NCBI RefSeq assembly: GCF_001612985.1
Contig: NZ_BDBM01000004.1
Coordinates: 186,001 to 250,000 of the forward strand
From: Nocardia gamkensis NBRC 108242
GTDB taxonomy: Bacteria > Actinomycetota > Actinomycetes > Mycobacteriales > Mycobacteriaceae
Direction of reading: 5' to 3'
Length of the DNA: 64,000 nt
In this document: positions 8,318 to 15,207 of the stretch, in pieces
Numbering within the stretch: position 1 is the stretch's first letter
How the letters are laid out: each line of letters begins with the position of its first letter
The notes under the pieces: model-generated
What the model saw: only the letters and a program-made list of their open reading frames with translations
Databases searched by the model: none
What the model was told of the DNA's origin: nothing
Program-made: the position numbers and the translations under genes

Positions 8318-9289
8318 ATGCGGGGCGACGACGAAGAGATCACGCTGTTGCCGGACCTGGCGGTCCGTCCGCTCGGCGGCTCGGTGATCTGGGCGAACGA
8401 CGAGTTCTTCGCCGAGAAGGAAAATCTGATCAGCCCCGGTCCCGCGCAGTACCGGCCGTCCAGCTTCGGCCACAAAGGCCAGATCTACGACGGCTGGGAG
8501 ACCCGCAGGCACCGCGGTCGGCCCGGCGACGACTCCGCGATCGTGCGGCTCGGCGTGCCGGGCGTGATCCGCGGGATCGTCGTGGACACGGCGTGGTTCA
8601 AGGGCAACTATCCACCCGCCGTCTCGGTGTCGGCGCTGGAGATCGAGGACTACCCGCCCGCGGAGACCATTGCCGCGCGGGATGATTGGGTGCTGCTGGT
8701 CGATCGCTCTCCGGTGACGGGCGACAGCCGCAACCTGTTCGCGGTCGACAACGAGAAGCGCTGGACGCACGTGAGACTCACCATGCATCCCGACGGCGGC
8801 GTGGCCAGGCTGCGGGTGCACGGCGAGGGGCGGCCCGATCCGCGCCTGCTCGGACTCGGCCCGCTGGATCTGGCCGCGCTGGAGAACGGCGCGCTGGTAC
8901 TGGACTGCTCCAACCGCTTCTACAGCTCGCCCAACCAGCTGCTGTACCCCGGCCGGGCCCGGTCCATGGGCGAGGGCTGGGAGACCGCCCGCCGCCGGGA
9001 CGACGGCAACGACTGGGTGCGCATCCGCCTGGCCGGACCGGGACTGATCCGGCTCGCCGAACTAGACACCTCCTACTTCCTCGGCAACAGCCCGGGCGCT
9101 GCCCGGCTCACCGGCCGCACCAACGACGGCACCGAACTGGAGTTGTTGCCACGCACCGCATTGCAACCCGACACCAGGCACCGGTTCCCGATCGCGCCGA
9201 TGGCCGCGTCCGTGGAAGAGGTGCGCCTGGACATCTACCCGGACGGCGGGCTGGCACGGCTGCGCCTGTACGGCGAGCTCGGCGCATGA
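8318..9289 (+). CDS. alc: Allantoicase
   Basis: Allantoate amidinohydrolase, 323 aa, which splits allantoate into urea and ureidoglycolate. It consists of two tandem copies of the allantoicase beta-sandwich domain. The first has GWETRRHRGRPGDDSAIVRLG and VDTAWFKGNYPP; the second has GWETARRRDDGNDWVRIRL and LDTSYFLGNSPG. The repeats align, as expected for the family. The ATG at 8318 has a good ACAGGAG site. A GTG at 8270, overlapping the previous stop and preceded by GGAGG, would add 16 residues and is a credible alternative. No ureidoglycolate lyase gene is seen nearby. Confidence 0.93.
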   Translation: MRGDDEEITLLPDLAVRPLGGSVIWANDEFFAEKENLISPGPAQYRPSSFGHKGQIYDGWETRRHRGRPGDDSAIVRLGVPGVIRGIVVDTAWFKGNYPPAVSVSALEIEDYPPAETIAARDDWVLLVDRSPVTGDSRNLFAVDNEKRWTHVRLTMHPDGGVARLRVHGEGRPDPRLLGLGPLDLAALENGALVLDCSNRFYSSPNQLLYPGRARSMGEGWETARRRDDGNDWVRIRLAGPGLIRLAELDTSYFLGNSPGAARLTGRTNDGTELELLPRTALQPDTRHRFPIAPMAASVEEVRLDIYPDGGLARLRLYGELGA

Positions 9290-9453
9290 GCGTGCGGAAG
9301 TCGATACCGAGGGTCACGCCCGCCGTAGCGGAGCGTCGTCCGGGCGCGGGCGCGAGGCAGGGCCGAGGTTCGGTGGCGGAGCGTCGCAAGGGCGCGGTGC
9401 TGCGCGGCCCGGTGCGAAGGCGCGAGCCGAGCGCCGACGAGGCGCAGTCGTGA
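9286..9453 (+). CDS. Junction mini-ORF bridging allantoicase and puuE (55 codons)
   Basis: A 55-codon frame whose ATG overlaps the allantoicase stop (ATGA) and whose TGA overlaps the puuE GTG (GTGA). The product is extremely Arg-rich (RRPGAGARQGRG, VAERRKG) and built from a repeated GCGGAGCGT unit. No domain is recognisable. Like the 27-codon frame after uraD, it fills a wide junction exactly and would keep ribosomes moving between two operon genes. It may be a real peptide, a coupling device, or a repeat that settled in a frame-compatible way. Confidence 0.3.
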   Translation: MSVRKSIPRVTPAVAERRPGAGARQGRGSVAERRKGAVLRGPVRRREPSADEAQS

Positions 9454-9503
9454 GCAAGCAGGACCGAGGGCGGCGGCGGAGCGTGACAGGCGCGGGCGCG
9501 AGG
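9328..9503 (+). repeat. Short GCGGAGCGT-type direct repeats around the puuE start
   Basis: Three related units begin at about 9328, 9376 and 9476. The first and third share GCGGAGCGT, a variable stretch, and then GCGCGGGCGCGAGG; the middle one has GCGGAGCGTCGC followed by GGGCGCGG. The first two lie in the spacer frame and the third lies inside the first codons of puuE. A related GCGTAGCGAGCGAAGGG stretch sits in the uraD-uraH junction. Confidence 0.55.
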
Positions 9504-10400
9504 GATTTCGTCGGTTACGGCCCGAATCCGCCGGACCCGCGATGGCCGGGCGCGGCGCGGATCGCGGTCCAATTCGTGCTCAACTACGAAGAGGGCGGGG
9601 AGAACAACGTCCTCGACGGTGACGAACACTCCGAGACGTTCCTATCGGAGATGACGCCCGCCGAAGCGTTCCCGAACCGCCATATGAGCATGGAGTCGCT
9701 CTACGAATACGGCTCCCGCGCCGGGCTGTGGCGGGTGCTGCGCGTCTTCGAACGGCGCGGGCTGCCGCTGACGATCTTCGCGGTCGCCCGCGCCGCGCAG
9801 CGCAATCCGGAAGCGGTGGCGGCCTTCCGGGAACTGGGCCACGAGATCGCCTGCCATGGTCTGCGCTGGAAGTCCTATCAGCTCACCGATCGCGACACCG
9901 AACGGACGCAGATGGCCGAGGCGGTGCGCGTCCTGACCGACCTGACCGGCGCGGCGCCGCTGGGCTGGTACACCGGCCGCGATTCGCCGCACACCAGGGA
10001 ATTGGTCGTCGAGCACGGCGGTTTCCGCTACGACGCGGACTCCTACGCCGACGACCTGCCCTATTGGGTGCGCGTACACGGCCGCGACCACTTGGTGGTG
10101 CCCTACACGCTGGACACCAACGACATGCGCTTCGCCTCACCCGCGGGCTTCCCCACCGGCGAGCAGTTCTTCGCCCACGTACGCGACGCCTTCGACGTCC
10201 TCTACCGCGAAGGCGCCGAGGGCAGCCCGAAAATGCTCTCCATCGGCCTGCACTGCCGCCTCATCGGCCGCCCCGCCCGCACCGCCGCCCTCGAACGCCT
10301 ACTCGACCACATCCAGTCCAACGACCAGGTCTGGATCACCCGCCGCATCGACATCGCCGACCACTGGCACGCGACCCACCCCCCACCCGCCTCGCCCTGA
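9450..10400 (+). CDS. puuE: Allantoinase PuuE (polysaccharide deacetylase fold)
   Basis: Cofactor-independent allantoinase of the NodB/polysaccharide-deacetylase fold, 316 aa, which opens the allantoin ring to allantoate. Family motifs are FVGYGPNPPDPRWPG near the N-terminus, VLNYEEGGE, EIACHGLRWKSYQ, GWYTGRDSPHTRELV and LHCRLIGRPAR. It supplies the substrate for the allantoicase encoded just upstream. The GTG start overlaps the stop of the bridging frame. The first 17 residues (Arg-rich, repeat-derived) precede the conserved domain and are probably dispensable. A large hairpin follows its stop, facing the convergent marR gene. Confidence 0.93.
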   Translation: MSKQDRGRRRSVTGAGARDFVGYGPNPPDPRWPGAARIAVQFVLNYEEGGENNVLDGDEHSETFLSEMTPAEAFPNRHMSMESLYEYGSRAGLWRVLRVFERRGLPLTIFAVARAAQRNPEAVAAFRELGHEIACHGLRWKSYQLTDRDTERTQMAEAVRVLTDLTGAAPLGWYTGRDSPHTRELVVEHGGFRYDADSYADDLPYWVRVHGRDHLVVPYTLDTNDMRFASPAGFPTGEQFFAHVRDAFDVLYREGAEGSPKMLSIGLHCRLIGRPARTAALERLLDHIQSNDQVWITRRIDIADHWHATHPPPASP

Positions 10401-10416
10401 CCCGATCTTCTACCGC

Positions 10417-10477
10417 GACGAGTGGCACATGGCTGTGGCGAGACGCGAGTGGGGCTCTCGCCGACGTGTCACTCGTC
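10417..10477. terminator. Nested stem-loop between convergent puuE and marR
   Basis: An outer 12-bp inverted repeat (GACGAGTGGCAC at 10417 and GTGTCACTCGTC at 10466, one G-T mismatch) encloses an inner 7-bp stem (GGCGAGA at 10437 and TCTCGCC at 10456). It overlaps the marR stop codon and lies between two convergent genes, so it may act as a bidirectional terminator. There is no clear U-tract. Confidence 0.5.
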
Positions 10478-10931
10478 AGGCGAGGGGGCGGGGTTCGCGG
10501 GGGCGTAGGTGGCGGGTGAGTGTGGCGAGTGCGTCGAGCACCTCGCGCACGGCGGCCGGGTCGTCGTCGGCCAGCGCTGCCGCCACCGCGTCGTCCACGG
10601 GTGTCGCTCGCACTTCGGCGACTCGTGGTGAAGCCTCCTGGGCCGCGCGGACCAGGGTGCGTCGGCGGTCGCGTGGGTCGACGGTGGAGGTGATCGAGCC
10701 GGCCTCTTTGAGGCGGGCCACCGCGGTGGACACCGCGCTCTGGGGAAGACCGGTGCGGTTGGCGATCTCGCCGACGGTGCTGTCGGGGTGTTCGAGGATG
10801 TCGCTCGACACGACGAGCACGGGTCGGTGGCCACCGCCGAGTCCCGCTGTCGGCAAGGCGTCCTCGCCGAGCTTCATCAGCGTCCGGCCCAAGAGGAACA
10901 GTTCGACTCCGTCCACAGGGGAACAATACAT
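10476..10931 (-). CDS. MarR family transcriptional regulator
   Basis: Winged-helix MarR-type repressor, 151 aa. The recognition region TVGEIANRTGLPQSAVSTAVARLKEAG is followed by the wing SITSTVDPRDRRRTLV with the family D-x-R motif. The ATG at 10931 is preferred over a start 26 codons upstream, because the longer form would run through the divergent promoter. It is divergent from an alpha/beta hydrolase gene 55 nt away, and the intergenic palindromes overlap its start, so it probably represses both. The ligand is unknown. Confidence 0.85.
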   Translation of the reverse strand: MYCSPVDGVELFLLGRTLMKLGEDALPTAGLGGGHRPVLVVSSDILEHPDSTVGEIANRTGLPQSAVSTAVARLKEAGSITSTVDPRDRRRTLVRAAQEASPRVAEVRATPVDDAVAAALADDDPAAVREVLDALATLTRHLRPREPRPLA

Positions 10932-10959
10932 CAATAAAGATGCATCAGTCTTGATGTAT
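10926..10959. promoter_or_regulatory. Palindromic operator between marR and hydrolase gene
   Basis: A perfect 9-bp inverted repeat, ATACATCAA at 10926-10934 and TTGATGTAT at 10951-10959, brackets an inner GATGCATC palindrome at 10939-10946. The stretch is AT-rich against a 70% GC background and covers the marR start. It is the obvious candidate binding site for the adjacent MarR protein. Confidence 0.65.
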
Positions 10960-10986
10960 CTGTTTTGATTGATTACCGTAGGTGGC

Positions 10987-11823
10987 ATGAGCACGATTTC
11001 CACCGGCACCCTCGAGGTCTCCGGAGCCGACCTGTACTACGAAGTTCGCGGCAGCGGTCCGATATTGCTGATCGCGCAGAGCGGGGAGGGGGACGCGCGG
11101 CGCAGCGAGGATCTGGTCGCCCACCTCGAGCGGCGCTTCACCGTCGTCACCTACGACCGGCGCGGACTGTCGCGCAGTGTGCTGCGTGAGCCCCTCGGGC
11201 CCGCCTCGGTGGCGACGCACGCCGAGGACGTGTTCCGCCTGCTCTCGGCGTTGACCGGCGAGCCGGTGCGCATGCTCGGTTGCAGCATGGGAGCGGCCAT
11301 CGGCCTGCACCTCGCGGTTCGGCATCCGGATCGGCTGCACACCCTCATCGCACACGAGCCCGTCACGCCGTGGCTGCTCGCCGCCGCCGACCGCGCCGTT
11401 CAGCTCGCTGAACTCGAAGACTGTCAGCGAGTCTTCGCCGAGCACGGCTGGCAAGCGGCGCTCGCGCCGATGGTGCGGACGCTGGGGATAGATCCGCGGA
11501 ACCAGGATCGGGAATCCGGCGTCACCGCGCCTCCGCTCGGACCGGAGCGCGCCGCGAACTTCGAGTACTTCCTCGAGCACGACTTCACCGCGATCCGCGC
11601 CGACCATCTCGATGTCGCGCCGCTGCGGCAGTCGCCGGTGCGCATCGTTCCTGCCTGCGGGCGCACCACACCCCGGCAGGTCTTCGACTACAAGGCCGCA
11701 CAGGAACTCGCGACCCTGTGCGGCGAGCCGGCGGTGGAATTCCCCGGCGGGCACAACGGGAACCTGACCCACCCGGCCGCGTACGCCGCCAAGGTGTGTG
11801 AGGTCCTCGGTGTGCCGGAGTAG
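10987..11823 (+). CDS. Alpha/beta hydrolase
   Basis: Alpha/beta-hydrolase fold protein, 278 aa, cytoplasmic (no signal peptide). The nucleophile elbow GCSMGA is near residue 98, the oxyanion-side strand ILLIAQSGEGD replaces the usual HGxP, and the late His is in FPGGHNGNLTHP. The ATG at 10987 is preferred over one 18 nt upstream because it gives the shorter leader on the divergent promoter. The gene is divergent from marR and likely under its control, as in many MarR systems where the hydrolase detoxifies the inducing compound. The substrate is not predictable. Confidence 0.8.
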   Translation: MSTISTGTLEVSGADLYYEVRGSGPILLIAQSGEGDARRSEDLVAHLERRFTVVTYDRRGLSRSVLREPLGPASVATHAEDVFRLLSALTGEPVRMLGCSMGAAIGLHLAVRHPDRLHTLIAHEPVTPWLLAAADRAVQLAELEDCQRVFAEHGWQAALAPMVRTLGIDPRNQDRESGVTAPPLGPERAANFEYFLEHDFTAIRADHLDVAPLRQSPVRIVPACGRTTPRQVFDYKAAQELATLCGEPAVEFPGGHNGNLTHPAAYAAKVCEVLGVPE

Positions 11824-11840
11824 GCGGTTCGGCGCCCCTC

Positions 11841-11970
11841 GCGGGCGGCCCTCCGCCCGTTCGGCCCACTCGCCGACGGGTGGCGTGGCCCACACGAAAG
11901 GCGCCTGCCGGGACTTGTGAAGGTGCTCACAGTGCGGAATGCCGACCCCTGGGGAGGGAGGGCCGCCCGC
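11841..11970. repeat. Long-range 14-bp inverted repeat upstream of aceA
   Basis: GCGGGCGGCCCTCC at 11841-11854 is matched perfectly by its reverse complement at 11957-11970, 102 bp apart. It lies in the 434-bp gene-free stretch between the hydrolase gene and aceA; that stretch also contains the aceA operator cluster and otherwise shows nothing recognisable. Possible roles are a terminator for the hydrolase gene or a mobile repeat remnant. Confidence 0.45.
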
Positions 11971-12033
11971 CGATCGCTAACAGTACAAGCGTTACGCTAA
12001 AACCGCACGTCAGCGCTACCGGCCAGTAGATTG

Positions 12034-12078
12034 CACCTTTGCAATTCAGTGGCAAATTTTGCAGAGTTAGCAAAGGTG
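12034..12078. promoter_or_regulatory. Nested inverted repeats upstream of aceA (RamB-like sites)
   Basis: CACCTTTGC at 12034-12042 and GCAAAGGTG at 12070-12078 form a perfect 9-bp inverted repeat. A second perfect palindrome, GCAAATTTTGC at 12052-12062, sits almost exactly at its centre. The TTTGCAAA-like core resembles the binding sites of RamB, the acetate/glyoxylate regulator of aceA in corynebacteria and mycobacteria. The cluster lies about 180 nt before the aceA start. Assignment to RamB is inference from motif and gene. Confidence 0.6.
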
Positions 12079-12257
12079 TCGGAAAACCTAGCTGAGATTC
12101 ACACTAACAACAGGTAGACGCCCATTTCTTCGTGTGCCATCGTGTGGAAGTACACCCCAAAGGCCTAGCAAGCCTGCAAATTGCCGCTCCAGCAGTACGA
12201 GCTGCCTCGTAGCTCGGGACCGGGCGGCATGGACCGAACGAAGAAGTGGAGTCACAG

Positions 12258-13547
12258 ATGTCGACCACCGGCACCCCGAGGACCGCCGCGGAAATCCAGC
12301 AGGATTGGGACACCAACCCCCGCTGGAAGGGCGTCACCCGTAACTACACCGCGGAGCAGGTGTCGAAGCTCCAGGGCACCGTCGTCGAGGAGGCCACCCT
12401 CGCCCGCCGCGGTTCGGAGATCCTCTGGGATCTCGTCAATAACGAGGACTACATCAACTCCCTCGGCGCTCTCACCGGCAACCAGGCGGTCCAGCAGGTC
12501 CGCGCCGGCCTGAAGGCCATCTACCTGTCGGGTTGGCAGGTCGCCGGTGACGCGAACCTGTCCGGCCACACCTACCCCGACCAGTCGCTGTACCCGGCCA
12601 ACTCGGTTCCGTCCGTGGTCCGCCGTATCAACAACGCGCTGCTGCGCGCCGACGAGATCGCCAAGGTCGAGGGCGACACCTCCGTCTCCAACTGGCTGGC
12701 GCCGATCGTCGCCGACGCCGAGGCCGGCTTCGGTGGCGCGCTGAACGCCTACGAGCTGCAGAAGGCCATGATCGCCGCCGGCGCCGCCGGTGTGCACTGG
12801 GAAGACCAGCTGGCCTCCGAGAAGAAGTGCGGCCACCTGGGCGGCAAGGTGCTGATCCCGACCCAGCAGCACATCCGCACCCTGACCTCCGCGCGTCTGG
12901 CCGCCGACGTCGCCGACGTGCCGTCGGTGATCATCGCCCGCACCGACGCCGAGGCCGCCACCCTGATCACCTCCGACGTGGACGAGCGCGACCGTGAGTT
13001 CCTGGACGGCACCCGCACCCCCGAGGGCTTCTTCGGTGTGAAGAACGGCATCGAGCCCTGCATCGCGCGTGCCAAGGCCTACGCCCCCTACGCCGACCTC
13101 ATCTGGATGGAGACCGGCGTGCCGGACCTCGAGGTCGCGCGCAAGTTCGCCGAGGCCGTCCGTGGCGAGTTCCCGGACCAGCTGCTGGCCTACAACTGCT
13201 CGCCGTCCTTCAACTGGAAGGCCCACCTGGACGACGCGACCATCGCGAAGTTCCAGCGTGAGCTCGGCGCGATGGGCTTCAAGTTCCAGTTCATCACCCT
13301 GGCCGGCTTCCACTCGCTCAACTACGGCATGTTCGACCTGGCCTACGGCTACGCCCGCGAGGGCATGACCGCCTTCGTCGACCTGCAGGAGCGCGAGTTC
13401 AAGGCCGCCGCCGAGCGTGGCTTCACCGCGATCAAGCACCAGCGTGAGGTCGGCGCGGGCTACTTCGACACCATCGCCACCACCGTGGACCCGAACACCT
13501 CTACCGCGGCGCTCAAGGGCTCCACCGAAGAGGGGCAGTTTCATTAA
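12258..13547 (+). CDS. aceA: Isocitrate lyase
   Basis: Isocitrate lyase of the glyoxylate shunt, 429 aa, cleaving isocitrate to glyoxylate and succinate. The catalytic signature [11 protein letters not shown] places the active-site Cys at residue 191; [14 protein letters not shown] and the N-terminal [10 protein letters not shown] are family-typical. Length equals the short actinobacterial ICL1 class. The ATG at 12258 follows a GGAG; an ATG 12 nt upstream is possible. Codon use is strongly biased to C-ending and preferred codons (AAG, CGT, CTG), consistent with high expression. It is followed by fadB2, the same order as icl1-fadB2 in mycobacteria. Confidence 0.97.
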   Translation: MSTTGTPRTAAEIQQDWDTNPRWKGVTRNYTAEQVSKLQGTVVEEATLARRGSEILWDLVNNEDYINSLGALTGNQAVQQVRAGLKAIYLSGWQVAGDANLSGHTYPDQSLYPANSVPSVVRRINNALLRADEIAKVEGDTSVSNWLAPIVADAEAGFGGALNAYELQKAMIAAGAAGVHWEDQLASEKKCGHLGGKVLIPTQQHIRTLTSARLAADVADVPSVIIARTDAEAATLITSDVDERDREFLDGTRTPEGFFGVKNGIEPCIARAKAYAPYADLIWMETGVPDLEVARKFAEAVRGEFPDQLLAYNCSPSFNWKAHLDDATIAKFQRELGAMGFKFQFITLAGFHSLNYGMFDLAYGYAREGMTAFVDLQEREFKAAAERGFTAIKHQREVGAGYFDTIATTVDPNTSTAALKGSTEEGQFH

Positions 13548-13550
13548 GCC

Positions 13551-13670
13551 GCGCCTCCGCGCGGCGTGTTCGCGGCCCCTGTGAGTCTCGTGTCCGAGCG
13601 CGCGCTGCTCGCGCCTGCGGCGCATGCGCACCGGACACTCGGACACGAGACGGGCCGCGAACGGCGCTCG
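13551..13670. repeat. 120-bp structured repeat, copy A (after aceA)
   Basis: Closely matches a 121-bp block after fadB2. The arms TTCGCGGCCC plus GTCTCGTGTCCGAG pair perfectly with CTCGGACACGAGAC plus GGGCCGCGAA, leaving a 6-nt bulge on the 5' side, and the interior holds a GCGCC-TGC-GGCGC hairpin. The remaining 13671-13931 contains one further hairpin and the fadB2 ribosome-binding site. Confidence 0.8.
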
Positions 13671-13798
13671 ATGGCCTCGCGCGTGAGCGGTTGCGTAAGC
13701 AGCCGAACTCACGAACGGATGCCTACCACTGGTGCTCGCTAGGGAAGTGAGGTTCCCGACGTGAAAACCGCCGATCCTCTACTCCGGTAGGGGTGTAC

Positions 13799-13834
13799 TG
13801 CCCTCCCCGCTGAACAGCCCCGGCGGGGAGGGCA
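13799..13834 (+). terminator. 12-bp hairpin between aceA and fadB2
   Basis: TGCCCTCCCCGC at 13799-13810 pairs perfectly with GCGGGGAGGGCA at 13823-13834 around a 12-nt loop. There is no T-tract. It lies about 100 nt before the fadB2 start, so it could end aceA transcripts or act in the fadB2 leader. Confidence 0.5.
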
Positions 13835-13931
13835 TCCCTATACCTTGGACCATCGAAGGACGCGCTCACACCGGAGCGGCACCTTCGCAGACCAGCCACC
13901 CCAGAGCCAGACAACCCAGCAGGAGCGGGAC

Positions 13932-14801
13932 GTGAGCAGCGAAAAGATCCAACGCGTCGGCATTATCGGCGCGGGCCAGATGGGCGCAGGAATCGCGGAG
14001 GTGTGTGCCAGGGCGCACGTCGACGTGCTGGTGTTCGAGCAGACCCGGGAACTGGCCGCGGCCGGTCGCGCGCGCATCCTCCGGTCCCTCGATCGCGGCG
14101 TGAGCAGCGGCAAGATCACCGAGCGCGAGCGCGAACAGGCCGCCTGGCGTCTGCGGTTCACCTCCGACCTCGGCGACTTCGCCGATCGCCAGCTGGTGGT
14201 CGAGGCGGTGCTGGAGGACGAGAAGGTCAAGACCAGCATCTTCGCCGAACTCGACAAGGTCGTCACCGACCCCTCGGCCGTACTGGCCTCCAACACCTCG
14301 TCCATCCCGATCATGAAGATCGCGGTCGCCACGGCGAACCCCGAGCGTGTGGTCGGTATGCACTTCTTCAACCCGGTGCCGGTGCTGCCGCTCGTCGAGC
14401 TGGTCACCACGCTGAAGACCAGCGAGTCGGTCTCCGTACGGGCCGAGGCCTTCGCGGGCGAGGTGCTCGGCAAGCAGGTCGTGCGCTCGGCCGACCGCTC
14501 CGGCTTCGTGGTCAACGCGCTGCTGGTGCCGTACCTGCTGTCGGCGATCCGCATGGTCGAGTCCGGCTTCGCCACCAAGGAGGACGTCGACAAGGCGATG
14601 GTGCTCGGCTGCGCCCACCCGATGGGCCCGCTGGCGCTGACCGACCTGGTCGGCCTGGACACGGTCAAGTCCATCGCCGACTCCATGTACGGCGAGTTCA
14701 AGGAGCCGCTGTACTCGGCCCCGCCGCTGCTCATGCGCATGGTCGAGGCGGGACTGCTCGGCAAGAAGACCGGCGCGGGCTTCTACCAGTACAGGGCCTG
14801 A
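13932..14801 (+). CDS. fadB2: 3-hydroxybutyryl-CoA dehydrogenase FadB2
   Basis: NAD(P)-dependent 3-hydroxyacyl-CoA dehydrogenase, 289 aa, acting in fatty-acid/butyryl-CoA metabolism. The Rossmann loop GIIGAGQMGAGIAEV is at the N-terminus; the catalytic His is in VGMHFFNPVPVLPLVE near residue 138. The C-terminal dimerisation domain contains DRSGFVVNALLVPYLLSAIR and MGPLALTDLVGLDT. The GTG start has AGGAG nine nucleotides upstream. It lies downstream of aceA as in mycobacteria, but with 384 nt between them, so it probably has its own promoter. Both sides carry copies of the same structured repeat. Confidence 0.93.
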   Translation: MSSEKIQRVGIIGAGQMGAGIAEVCARAHVDVLVFEQTRELAAAGRARILRSLDRGVSSGKITEREREQAAWRLRFTSDLGDFADRQLVVEAVLEDEKVKTSIFAELDKVVTDPSAVLASNTSSIPIMKIAVATANPERVVGMHFFNPVPVLPLVELVTTLKTSESVSVRAEAFAGEVLGKQVVRSADRSGFVVNALLVPYLLSAIRMVESGFATKEDVDKAMVLGCAHPMGPLALTDLVGLDTVKSIADSMYGEFKEPLYSAPPLLMRMVEAGLLGKKTGAGFYQYRA

Positions 14802-14820
14802 TTTGCTGTGTTGATTTGCA

Positions 14821-14941
14821 GCGCCTACGGCGCTGCGTGTTCGCGGCCCCTGGAAGTCTCGCGTCCGAGCGTCCGCTGCTCGCGCCTTCGGCGCATGCGC
14901 AACGGACACTCGGACGCGAGACGGGCCGCGAACGGCGCTCG
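14821..14941. repeat. 120-bp structured repeat, copy B (after fadB2)
   Basis: Second copy of the element that follows aceA, with about ten differences and one indel. The stem is TTCGCGGCCC plus GTCTCGCGTCCGAG paired to CTCGGACGCGAGAC plus GGGCCGCGAA. Relative to copy A the T-A pair in the stem has become C-G on both arms, a compensatory change. The inner hairpin is GCGCC-TTC-GGCGC. Confidence 0.8.
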
Positions 14942-15207
14942 TAAGACTCGCGCCCGACGGGGTCAGGCCAGCGAGTTCCGAACGATCGACCGACGCAACG
15001 GCACGGGACTGGTGAGAAACGACACCGGCACACCTCGATGCGGAGTCGACCAGAAGTTGGTGTTGCCGAGCCGGTGACGGCAATCGGCATAAGCTGCACA
15101 ACAGCCGGGCCATGTCGACGGCTCGGCTGGGTATCCAGAGCGCAGCGCTGGATCGTCCCGTCGATCTCGGCGGGCCGCGCAGGTGATCGAAAGGGGTTGT
15201 CCCGCTC
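14942..15207 (+). other. Leader region of the metE-like gene, no feature recognised
   Basis: No gene is seen between the repeat and the metE-like start. I looked for cobalamin (B12-box), SAM-I and SAM-IV riboswitch cores on the + strand and did not recognise any. GCCGAGCCGGTGACGGC and GCGCAGCGCTGG suggest local stems but nothing assignable. Confidence 0.4.

Noticed and set aside
14942..15207. Possible cobalamin or SAM riboswitch before the metE-like gene.
   Set aside because: No B12-box, SAM-I or SAM-IV core was recognisable on the + strand. A covariance-model search would be decisive.
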